DNA of 64,000 bases, from positions 1 through 64,000 of the forward strand of contig JAGRIH010000039.1 in assembly GCA_020443345.1 (NCBI GenBank), in the 5' to 3' direction. A program made the translations under genes and the position numbers. This stretch comes from Halioglobus sp. Its GTDB lineage: Bacteria > Pseudomonadota > Gammaproteobacteria > Pseudomonadales > Halieaceae. Position 1 is the first letter of the stretch. Each line of letters opens with the position of its first letter. Below the pieces are notes generated by a model. It ran no database searches and was not told where the DNA came from. It was given only the letters and a program-made list of their open reading frames with translations. This document shows positions 28,027-36,184 of the stretch, piece after piece.

Positions 28027-29067
28027 ATGAAACTGGGCTTTTTGCTGGGTTATTCCGGTAAGCACATCCATATCCCCCTCGACCTGATCAGACAGGCCGA
28101 ATCCATGGGCTTCGATTCCGTGTGGACCGCCGAGGCATACGGTAACGATGCGGTGACCGCCGCCACCTGGATTCTGGCCAGGACGGAAAAAATACGCGTG
28201 GGCACGGCCATCATGCAGATGCCGGCGCGCACACCGGCGATGTGCGCCATGACGACCATGTCCCTGCACCAGTTGTCCGGCGGTCGTTTCATCGCCGGCC
28301 TGGGGGCCTCCGGACCGCAGGTGGTGGAAGGCTGGCACGGCGTACCCTACGGCAGGCCGGTTACCCGCACGCGCGAGTACATCCAGATTATGCGCAAGAT
28401 CATGAATCGCGAGGGTCCCGTAGAATTCCAGGGTGAGATATACCAGTTGCCCAACCGCGGGCCCGGTACCACCGGGCTGGGCAAGCCGCTCAAGTCCATC
28501 ATGGAGGGCGCGCCGGATATCCCGATCTATACGGCGTCGATCACACCTGCCGGCCTGCGCTGTGCCGGTGAGGTGGCAGACGGCGTGTTTCCCGTGTGGA
28601 TGGACCCCGAAAAATACGCCGTGCTGGGCGGGGATCTCGAGAAGGGCTTTGCCAGAGCGGGGAACGATAAGTCGCTGCGCAACTTCGAAGTGGCGCCGTT
28701 TGTACCCGTGTCTGTGAATGACGACCTGCGCACCGCGATGGACGCCCTGCGGCCCTGGCTGGCGCTGTACGTCGGCGGCATGGGCGCCAAGGGCAAGAAC
28801 TTCTACCACGATTACGCGGCGCGCCTGGGTTTCGAAGAGGCCGCCGAACGCATCCAGACGCTGTATCTCGAAGGCCGCAAGGCCGAGGCGGAGGCCCAGG
28901 TGCCGGACGAACTGCTGGACAGCGTAGCGCTGGTCGGCTCGAAGGAGCGCATCGTGGAGCGCCTGGCGCCCTGGAAGGCAGCGGGCGAACGCGGGGAAGT
29001 GGGCAGTATGCTGGTGAATACGCCGGACCCGGCGGTGCTGGAGTTGCTCGCCCGGGAACTGCTGTAA
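28027..29067 (+). CDS. LLM-class flavin- or F420-dependent oxidoreductase
   Basis: The 346-residue protein is a luciferase-like monooxygenase TIM barrel: MKLGFLLGYSGKHIHIPLDLIRQAESMGFDSVWTAEAYGNDAVT at the start and SGGRFIAGLGASGPQVVEGWHG in the middle are typical. The similarity is strongest to the F420-dependent group, but FMN use cannot be excluded. The substrate is unknown. The ATG at 28027 has an AGGAG site in front. It stands alone between cnoX and aceK. Confidence 0.85.
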   Translation: MKLGFLLGYSGKHIHIPLDLIRQAESMGFDSVWTAEAYGNDAVTAATWILARTEKIRVGTAIMQMPARTPAMCAMTTMSLHQLSGGRFIAGLGASGPQVVEGWHGVPYGRPVTRTREYIQIMRKIMNREGPVEFQGEIYQLPNRGPGTTGLGKPLKSIMEGAPDIPIYTASITPAGLRCAGEVADGVFPVWMDPEKYAVLGGDLEKGFARAGNDKSLRNFEVAPFVPVSVNDDLRTAMDALRPWLALYVGGMGAKGKNFYHDYAARLGFEEAAERIQTLYLEGRKAEAEAQVPDELLDSVALVGSKERIVERLAPWKAAGERGEVGSMLVNTPDPAVLELLARELL

Positions 29068-29234
29068 TGCAACGCCCCGGGCCCCGCTGTCATCGTTGCA
29101 GGCGGTGCCAGCGGGGCCCGCGGGGTGGGGGCGAAATCGTCGTTGTCGACCTGAAAGATGGCGCTGCCGCTGCGGCCGCCGGCGCTTTGCCCCCGCACCC
29201 TCAAGACACGTAAACACAGGACAACCGCGCCGGC

Positions 29235-30977
29235 ATGGAAATACAGGAGCGCTTTGCGCGAACCATTCTCAATGGTTTTGAATCGTATTTCGCCGATTTT
29301 CGGAATATCACACTGGCGGCCTGGTCGCGCTTTCAAAACGCTGACTGGCACGGCATACAGCGGGACTCGGCCCGGCGTATTGATATCTACAAGGAAAAAA
29401 CCACCAGTATCTACGCCTTTGTCGAGTTGATAGCCGGCGACCTGCTGCACAATTTCGAATTCTGGCGCGAGGCCAAAGCGGTGTATTCTGAGCTGATCGC
29501 CGACCACGACAACTTCGAGATCGCCGAGACGTTTTTTAATTCAGTCTACTGTGCCGTATTCAAGCACCGCAAAATCCGCAATGAATACGCGTTCGTGTTT
29601 TCGCCGCGCGGCGATATGCCGCCGGCGGATGTCAAACAGGTGTACCGGACCTATCGCCTGGACGGTCCACTGGAGAGTCTGCTGGACGCGCTGCTGCGGG
29701 ACTACGCCTTTAGCATTCCCTACGAGGACAGACGCCGGGACATCGCCAATATAGTGGCTGTTTTCGACAGCTATCTGGCTGCGCGCTTCGATTTTGGCGG
29801 TCCCGGCGTGGAATTCCAGGTACTGGAGCACCACTTTTTTCGCAACAAGGGCGCCTATATCGTGGGGCGCATCGTCGCCGCATCCGGATGCATGCCATTC
29901 GTGCTGCCCATACTGCACAATGAAGCGGGCGCTGTCTATGTGGATACCGTGTTGTTTGGAGCGGACAAGGTCAGCGTACTGTTCAGTTTTACCCGCTCGT
30001 ATTTTCTGGTGGATGCCCGTATCCCCTCACAGTATGTGCTGTTCCTGCAGCAGCTTATGCCCGCCAAGCCCATTTCAGAAATCTACAGCGCGATGGGCTA
30101 CAACAAGCACGGCAAGACCTACTATCACCGCTGCGCCTACCGGCACATGCAGAAAACCAGCGACAAATTCATGTTGGCGCCGGGCATCAAGGGCATGGTG
30201 ATGACGGTGTTTACCATGCCGTCCTACGACTTCGTGTTCAAGATCATCAAGGACCGGTTCACACCGCCCAAGGAAATGACCCGGGAACAGGTGAAAGCCA
30301 AGTACAGCCTGGTGAAGCGCTGGGACCGGGTCGGCCGGATGGCCGATACACAGGAGTTCACCAACCTGGCGTTTGCCCGGGAGCGGTTCTCGGACGAGCT
30401 GATGGAAGAGCTGCACAAGGTGGCCCCGTCGATGATCGAAGAACATGGCAAGGCGCTGGTGATCAAGCATGTCTATGTGGAGCGACGCATGACGCCCTTG
30501 AACCTGTATCTGCAGGATGCCACTGACGAGCAGTTGGTGGATGTGATGGATGAATACGGCAACGCGATCAAGCAACTGGCCGCCGCCAACATCTTTCCCG
30601 GCGACATGCTGTTGAAAAATTTCGGCGTGACGCGGCACGGGCGCGTGGTTTTTTACGATTACGACGAAATCGTACCATTGCTGGACTGCAACTTCCGCAG
30701 GATTCCCGAGCCGCGCACAGAGGCGCAGGAGTTGGCGAGCAGCCCCTGGTATACCGTCGGACCCAACGACATTTTTCCGGAGGAGTTTCGCCTGTTCTTT
30801 TCCGGCAACCAGCGCGCGCGCAAAGTGTTCGATCGTCTGCACAGCGATCTTTACGATGCGGCTTTCTGGCAGCAGTTACAGGAGCAGATTCGCAGCGGCT
30901 ATGTCGAGGACTTTTTCCCCTACCGGCGCAAACTGCGTTTTGACCGCGGCCCGAGCGCTGCAGTGGTGCACGGCTAG
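29235..30977 (+). CDS. aceK: Isocitrate dehydrogenase kinase/phosphatase AceK
   Basis: AceK phosphorylates and dephosphorylates isocitrate dehydrogenase, switching carbon between the TCA cycle and the glyoxylate shunt. The 580 residues are close to the E. coli length. Recognisable parts are the N-terminal regulatory domain (RFARTILNGFESYFADFRNIT), the kinase-like segment MTPLNLYLQDAT and the metal site GVTRHGRVVFYDYDEI. No aceA or aceB is nearby. Its TAG overlaps the GTG of the next gene by one base. Confidence 0.95.
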   Translation: MEIQERFARTILNGFESYFADFRNITLAAWSRFQNADWHGIQRDSARRIDIYKEKTTSIYAFVELIAGDLLHNFEFWREAKAVYSELIADHDNFEIAETFFNSVYCAVFKHRKIRNEYAFVFSPRGDMPPADVKQVYRTYRLDGPLESLLDALLRDYAFSIPYEDRRRDIANIVAVFDSYLAARFDFGGPGVEFQVLEHHFFRNKGAYIVGRIVAASGCMPFVLPILHNEAGAVYVDTVLFGADKVSVLFSFTRSYFLVDARIPSQYVLFLQQLMPAKPISEIYSAMGYNKHGKTYYHRCAYRHMQKTSDKFMLAPGIKGMVMTVFTMPSYDFVFKIIKDRFTPPKEMTREQVKAKYSLVKRWDRVGRMADTQEFTNLAFARERFSDELMEELHKVAPSMIEEHGKALVIKHVYVERRMTPLNLYLQDATDEQLVDVMDEYGNAIKQLAAANIFPGDMLLKNFGVTRHGRVVFYDYDEIVPLLDCNFRRIPEPRTEAQELASSPWYTVGPNDIFPEEFRLFFSGNQRARKVFDRLHSDLYDAAFWQQLQEQIRSGYVEDFFPYRRKLRFDRGPSAAVVHG

Positions 30978-31684
30978 TGGCCACCATCTACCTGATACGC
31001 CACGGGCAGGCGTCTTTCGGGGCGGACGATTACGACCAGCTCTCGCCGGTCGGCCTCAGGCAGGCCGCTTTGCTGGGCGAGTACCTGCGCGATTGCGCCG
31101 TTGAGTTCGACGCCAGCTACAGCGGCAGCCTGCTGCGGCAGCGCCAAACGGCCGAACGGGTGCTGGCCTGCCAGCCCGTCCCGGCGCTGCACAGTATCGA
31201 TCCGCGGTTCAATGAAATCGACAACGAAGCACATGTGCAGCACCTCCTGCCGCGGCTGCTGAAGTCCGATCCCGCGGTGCGGCAACTGGTGGAGCGCGGG
31301 ATCGACTCCAGCAAGCAGTATCAAAAGCTCCTGGAGGTCCTGTTCCGCTACTGGGTGTCACCTGAGTGTGACAGCGACGCGGTGCAGAGCTGGCAGGCCT
31401 ATTCCGGCGCTGTGCGCCAGGCGCTGGTGGATCTCATGCACGCTCAGGGACCGGGCAAGACAGTGGCCGTGTTCAGTTCAGGCGGCACCATCGCGACGCT
31501 GGTCGGACAGGTGCTGGGCCTGAGTGGCGCGCAGACCTACCCGCTCTTCGAATCGATGTTCAACTGTTCCGTTACCCAACTGTTTTACAGCGGGGAAAAA
31601 GTGTCGCTGTCCTGTTTCAATGACCGCTCCTTTTTGCAGTTGCTCGGTGCGCAAAGAGGTGAAGATCTGGTCACTTACCGGTGA
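30977..31684 (+). CDS. Histidine phosphatase superfamily protein 1
   Basis: This 235-residue phosphoglycerate-mutase-like protein has the phospho-acceptor motif LIRHGQASFG near the start. The second motif reads VFSSGGTIATLVG: the usual His of SHGG is Ser here, as in a subgroup of these proteins, so activity may be altered. Starts with GTG overlapping the aceK stop, which suggests coupled translation. The substrate is unknown. Confidence 0.83.
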   Translation: MATIYLIRHGQASFGADDYDQLSPVGLRQAALLGEYLRDCAVEFDASYSGSLLRQRQTAERVLACQPVPALHSIDPRFNEIDNEAHVQHLLPRLLKSDPAVRQLVERGIDSSKQYQKLLEVLFRYWVSPECDSDAVQSWQAYSGAVRQALVDLMHAQGPGKTVAVFSSGGTIATLVGQVLGLSGAQTYPLFESMFNCSVTQLFYSGEKVSLSCFNDRSFLQLLGAQRGEDLVTYR

Positions 31685-32250
31685 ACGAAGCGCGGCCCGC
31701 GGTGGATATTTTTCTGGTTCGGCACGCCGAGGCCGCCGCCAGCTATGAGTGTGCGAGCGATCCCGGCCTGAGTGCACTGGGCGTTGAGCAGGCCCGCGCG
31801 GCTGCGCGCGACTTACAGGCGCGTGTCGGCAGTGGCACGCGATTGCTGAGCAGCCCCCTGGCCCGGGCGCGTGACACGGCCGCACCCCTGGCAGCCGTCC
31901 TTGGCACCCCGGTGCGAGTGGATGAGGCGTTTCGCGAAATCCCCTCCCCCGTGCCGCTGGTACAGCGCAAGCGCTGGCTGCGGCAATTCATGCGCCAGGA
32001 CTGGCGCGATCAACCGCCGGATCTGTGTCAGTGGCGCGATAGCGCGTGGCAGCGCCTGCTGCAGTTGTGCGAGCCGGCGGTGGTTTACACCCATTTCCTG
32101 CTGATCAACGCCGTTGTCGGCCGGTTGCTGGGTCGCTCCGAGACGCTCTGTTTTTGGCCGGACAATGCCTCGATTACTCACCTGCGGCACACCGGAACAC
32201 GACTGGAGCTGGTGGCGCTGGGACAGGAAATGCGCACGGCCGTGAATTAA
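31681..32250 (+). CDS. Histidine phosphatase superfamily protein 2 (SixA-like)
   Basis: The 189-residue protein has LVRHAEAAASYE near the start, like the small SixA group, and a second catalytic His in VYTHFLLINAVVG. Its GTG start overlaps the stop of the previous gene (GTGA), so aceK and the two phosphatase genes form a coupled trio. SixA proteins remove phosphate from histidine in phosphotransfer proteins; whether this one does is unknown. The stop interlocks with tesB in TTAA. Confidence 0.82.
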   Translation: MNEARPAVDIFLVRHAEAAASYECASDPGLSALGVEQARAAARDLQARVGSGTRLLSSPLARARDTAAPLAAVLGTPVRVDEAFREIPSPVPLVQRKRWLRQFMRQDWRDQPPDLCQWRDSAWQRLLQLCEPAVVYTHFLLINAVVGRLLGRSETLCFWPDNASITHLRHTGTRLELVALGQEMRTAVN

Positions 32251-33101
32251 TCCCGCGGCAATCGGAGCAGCGACTCCTGTGCCGCGGAGGCAACCAGCAC
32301 GCCGTCGCGCGTGTAAAATGCACCGCGGCTGAACCCCCTTGCGGCGGCGGCAGTGGGGCTGTCCAGCGCGTACAGCAGGTACTCGTCGGCGCGAAAGGGC
32401 CGGTGAAACCACAGCGCATGATCCAGACTCGCGAACTGCATGCTGCTGTGGCGAGTGGAACACGGGTGGGGTAACAGGGCGGTGCCCACCAGCGCAGAAT
32501 CTGACAGGTAGGTCAACACCGTCTGGTGCCGGCGGTGATCATCGCCGAGCTCGCCCAGGGCCCGGAACCAGATAAACTGCTGCGGTTCCTGCGGTTGCGG
32601 GTGCGGGTAGTCCCGGCGCCGGACCGTCTTGCGCTCGATCGGCTCCACGGTGGGCGCTTCCAGCTGGTCCGGGTAGCGCTGCGCCATTCGGGTCCAGTAG
32701 CGGTGGTCGGACTCGAGCTCCTCGGGCGGCGCTACGTCGGGCGCCGCCAGCTGGTGCGACAGGCCCTGTTCCTGGCGATGAAAGGACATCGACGTGCTGA
32801 AAATGGGAACGCCGTCCTGCTTGGCGACCACGCGACGCGTGACGAAACTCTTGCCGTCGCGAATGGGATCGACTTCGTAGATGATCTGCTTGCCGGGGTC
32901 GCCCGGTCTCAGAAAGTACGCGTGTACCGAGTGGGCGTGGCGGCCGGCATCTACGGTCCTGCCGGCGGCATTGAGCGACTGCGCCAGGACCTGCCCGCCG
33001 TAAATGCGCGCGGGTTTTGGCGGGCTCCTGCCAATGAACAGGTATTTGTCGATACGCTCGACTTCAAGCAACGCAAGCAGCTTGTCCAGATCAGTGGCCA
33101 C
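32247..33101 (-). CDS. tesB: Acyl-CoA thioesterase II
   Basis: This is a double hot-dog thioesterase of 284 residues that hydrolyses acyl-CoA to free acid. Typical parts are KYLFIGRSPPKPARIYGGQVLAQSL, HSVHAYFLRPGDP and the second-domain segment MQFASLDHALWFHRPFRADEYLLY with the catalytic Asp. I chose the GTG at 33101 (start ATDLDKLL after the initiator), since the longer frame to 33182 lacks similarity. The 228-base gap to the divergent enoyl-CoA hydratase shows no gene. Confidence 0.92.
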   Translation of the reverse strand: MATDLDKLLALLEVERIDKYLFIGRSPPKPARIYGGQVLAQSLNAAGRTVDAGRHAHSVHAYFLRPGDPGKQIIYEVDPIRDGKSFVTRRVVAKQDGVPIFSTSMSFHRQEQGLSHQLAAPDVAPPEELESDHRYWTRMAQRYPDQLEAPTVEPIERKTVRRRDYPHPQPQEPQQFIWFRALGELGDDHRRHQTVLTYLSDSALVGTALLPHPCSTRHSSMQFASLDHALWFHRPFRADEYLLYALDSPTAAAARGFSRGAFYTRDGVLVASAAQESLLRLPRD

Positions 33102-33329
33102 GGCTAACTCCCCTGATAAAAATCCCGTTCCGCACGGGTACGCCCCATTCGCGGTCGTGGTAATGCCCGTACAGCGGGTCATCGCCGCACCAGGTGCATC
33201 GCCTGGTCACGACACGGTCACCGCATCGCCATTGGCCTGTATCCATTGAGGTGCAGTATGATAGGGCAGATGCTGAGTGTCTATAGCGCTCTTGCGCATG
33301 TCGCGGGCTTGACTCCCGGTGGAATCTCT

Positions 33330-34088
33330 ATGACCGATACAGTTCTCTACAGTCGCACCGGACACGTCGGGCGGCTGGTGCTCAATAACCCCGAGCGGCA
33401 TAATTCCCTGGGCAGGGCGCAGCTCGAGGCTCTGCGGGGTTATCTGCAGGATATCGCTGGGGACAGGCAGGTGAGGGTCCTGGTGGTCACGGCTGCGGGG
33501 GACAGAACATTCTGTGCCGGCGCCTCCCTGCAAGAACTCGTCGCCGGACAGATAAGTGGTGACAGCTTCCAGGCAGTGACGGACCAGCTGGCGAGCCTGG
33601 CCATTCCCACCCTATGTGCCCTCAACGGCAGCGTGTTTGGCGGCGGTGTGGAACTGGCGCTGAGCTGCGACTTCCGTATCGGTGTCGAGGGCAGCCGCAT
33701 GCGCGTCCCCGCCGCGGCCATCGGCTTGTGTTATCCGGTCAGTGGTATCAGGCGCTTCGCCGAACGCCTGGGTGTGACGCTGGCCAAGCGCATACTGGTC
33801 GCCTGCGAGGAGTTTGATGCCGAGGCGATGCTGGAGGCAGGCTTTCTCGATCACCTGGTGCTGCCGGCGCAACTGCGCGATGCGACAGACGATCTGGCCA
33901 GACAGATCGGCGCACTGGCGCCGCTTGCGGTGCGCTCCATGAAGCACATTCTGCAGCAGGCGGCTGGCGCAGGTATCGATCCGCTGGACGCGCAGCAGCG
34001 GGTCGAGTTGTGCCAGAACTCCGAAGACTTGCAGGAGGGCTTTGCCGCTCAACGCGAGCAGCGCCAGCCGCGGTTTAAAGGCCGGTAG
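33330..34088 (+). CDS. Enoyl-CoA hydratase/isomerase (crotonase) family protein
   Basis: This is a 252-residue crotonase-fold protein: the CoA and oxyanion segments are FCAGASLQELVAG and ALNGSVFGGGVELALSCDFRIG. The position of the usual catalytic Glu (AAIGLCYPVSGIRR) carries no obvious Glu, so the reaction may not be a simple hydration. I chose the ATG at 33330 (MTDTVLYSR) with GGTGGA upstream. It is divergent from tesB and convergent with the S8 protease gene. Confidence 0.85.
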   Translation: MTDTVLYSRTGHVGRLVLNNPERHNSLGRAQLEALRGYLQDIAGDRQVRVLVVTAAGDRTFCAGASLQELVAGQISGDSFQAVTDQLASLAIPTLCALNGSVFGGGVELALSCDFRIGVEGSRMRVPAAAIGLCYPVSGIRRFAERLGVTLAKRILVACEEFDAEAMLEAGFLDHLVLPAQLRDATDDLARQIGALAPLAVRSMKHILQQAAGAGIDPLDAQQRVELCQNSEDLQEGFAAQREQRQPRFKGR

Positions 34089-34125
34089 CGCGGTCAACCG
34101 GCAGGGCGCTGCAAACCGGGCAGGT

Positions 34126-36150
34126 TCACTCCGGGGCTGACCTGGCCAGATGCTCCATCGTGGCTTTTTCGCGCCGATACAGCGCCTGCCAGTCGAACGG
34201 GGAGTCGGGGCTCGAGTCTGGCGGGTCTGTTCGTTCGATGTGCGCCTTGACGCCCCATTTGCGGCTGCGGCTGAGGCCTTTTTCCGCGGGTTCCGGCGAA
34301 AGCATTGCCTTTAGCCCCGGCAGGCTCGCGCTGCCCTCTTCGTCCACGATGGCCGGGCCCTCGAAGTGCTTCGCGTTGGCGATATCAAGTTGTATGTCCA
34401 GCTCTTGATTGCCGCACCCGCGCTCTCCCAGCGCGACCGCCCGGGCGGCGCTGACGCGGCCGTGTCCCTGCTGGAATGGACTGTAGGCCAGCAGCCCGTC
34501 ACGATTGATTGCCGGTTCGGCGCTGCTCAACAGTTTGCATTTAACGTCGTCGGGGCTGAGCCCCGGCTCCAGTTGCAGCAGCAGGGCGACAATGCCCGAG
34601 ACCAGTGCGGCGGCCTGCGACGAACCGGTCATGACAAACTCGCCGGTGCTGAGCAGATACTCCGGGTATTCGCGCGTCAGCGACGATCCCGGACGGGTAA
34701 CCCCGGTGATATGACCGCCCGGCGCCACCAGGTCCGGTTTGATATGCGCGGTGGGCGTCGGCCCCTGTGAGGAAAAATCCGGTATGTAGTCATCATCTGT
34801 GGTATCCGGGGTCCATGAGTCCGTAAAGGCGCCCACTGTGATAACGTAGGGCAAATTCCCGGGTGAGCCAATACTCATGAGCTCAGGGCCCTCGTTCCCC
34901 GCAGCCACGACCACCGTTATGCCGCTGGCCCAGGCCTGCATGACAGCCTGATTCACCGGATCCAGCCAGTAGTGCCAGCGCGGTCTTGCGGCAAACGACA
35001 GGTTGAGTACCTGAATGTTATACTTCTGGCGGTTTTCTACCACCCACTGTACGCCGCGTACAATGTCCAGCAGGCCGCCGTGGCCCTCCACGTCAAAGGC
35101 CTTCACCGCGACGAGACTGGCGTCCGGCGCAATGCCCTTGAACGTACCCGTGGGCTCTCCGTTTTTTATCACCTGGCCGCTGTGGGCAAGTACGCTGGTC
35201 ATATGGGTGCCGTGGCCGCTGTCGTCGAAAACCTCAGGGCCGACACGGTCATTGGTGGCGTCATATCTGGCGACGATACGAGGTCTGCCGGCGGTGTCTT
35301 GGGCCAGCGCATCGTGCTCCCACAGGCCGGAATCCAGCACGGCCACCGTCACCCCACGGCCGGTCACGCCGTGCCGATGCAGGATGTTCACGTCCGCCGC
35401 GCCGGCGTAGTAAAAGTCGTGGTGGTTGTCGGGGTAGGCGGGCATCAGGCTGGTGCTACAGTCTCCGGAGAAATGCAGGGTGATGGTGAAGTCCCCCTGC
35501 TCCGGCGCGATGCCTGTCGACGCGGTGGGGGATCCGCTGAAACGTATCCGAAGATCAGCCTGTTGCGCCAGCTCGATACGGGCGTGACCGGCAAGTTGCA
35601 GGTTGGCACTACCCGGGTGCAACTGCTGGAACAGCGCCGGGTCCAGGTTGCTCCCGCCCAGGGCAATGGCGGCGATGGTGCCCAGGTGGGCGGGCCAGGT
35701 CAGCTCCATCTGCTCCAGTACAACGGGTGCCGGCGCCTTGTTGTAGAGCGGCCACTGCAATTGCGTGCCGTGCAGGGACAACTCGATAGCACCGGCGACC
35801 TTGCAGTTGTCCCGGGCCAGTTCATCTTGATGATCCGGTGGCTGCAGTACGTCCAGGTCATCGATGTGGCGGCCGACCAGCGGGGATCGCAGTGCGGCCC
35901 GGAGCTGCTCGGGAGTCAGCCTGGCGCCTACCGCGTCAATGATCGGCAGGTCGTGGGTCACTCTGCCGCCCTGCCGCTCCACCAGCGCACGCAGTTCGCG
36001 CGCTGATTTTCCCTGGAGCATCACCAGGCTCGTTTGCGGCGCCGCGGAGGCGACCAGAGACGGGGTGGCGAACACCGCCGACAGCGACAGGATGAGAGCG
36101 TACTGCAGCGGTGCAAACAAATGGCGGGGCGAGGCCTGCGCGTGTCTCAT
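34126..36150 (-). CDS. Secreted subtilisin-like (S8) serine protease
   Basis: The 674-residue precursor has a signal peptide (residues 1 to about 36, ending VASA), then an inhibitor-I9-like propeptide (about 40-105). A beta-rich segment at about 115-235 with two Cys follows, and then the S8 catalytic domain: Asp273 in VAVLDSGLW, His313 in DDSGHGTH, oxyanion Asn419 in AAGNEGP and Ser511 in VMTGSSQAA. The usual GTSMA reads GSSQA. The C-terminal 100 residues show no known domain. The product is probably exported, and the type II secretion system at the right end of the window is a possible route. Confidence 0.88.
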   Translation of the reverse strand: MRHAQASPRHLFAPLQYALILSLSAVFATPSLVASAAPQTSLVMLQGKSARELRALVERQGGRVTHDLPIIDAVGARLTPEQLRAALRSPLVGRHIDDLDVLQPPDHQDELARDNCKVAGAIELSLHGTQLQWPLYNKAPAPVVLEQMELTWPAHLGTIAAIALGGSNLDPALFQQLHPGSANLQLAGHARIELAQQADLRIRFSGSPTASTGIAPEQGDFTITLHFSGDCSTSLMPAYPDNHHDFYYAGAADVNILHRHGVTGRGVTVAVLDSGLWEHDALAQDTAGRPRIVARYDATNDRVGPEVFDDSGHGTHMTSVLAHSGQVIKNGEPTGTFKGIAPDASLVAVKAFDVEGHGGLLDIVRGVQWVVENRQKYNIQVLNLSFAARPRWHYWLDPVNQAVMQAWASGITVVVAAGNEGPELMSIGSPGNLPYVITVGAFTDSWTPDTTDDDYIPDFSSQGPTPTAHIKPDLVAPGGHITGVTRPGSSLTREYPEYLLSTGEFVMTGSSQAAALVSGIVALLLQLEPGLSPDDVKCKLLSSAEPAINRDGLLAYSPFQQGHGRVSAARAVALGERGCGNQELDIQLDIANAKHFEGPAIVDEEGSASLPGLKAMLSPEPAEKGLSRSRKWGVKAHIERTDPPDSSPDSPFDWQALYRREKATMEHLARSAPE

Positions 36151-36184
36151 TGACCGGTGTCGGCCGGATCACGTTGGCGGGGCA

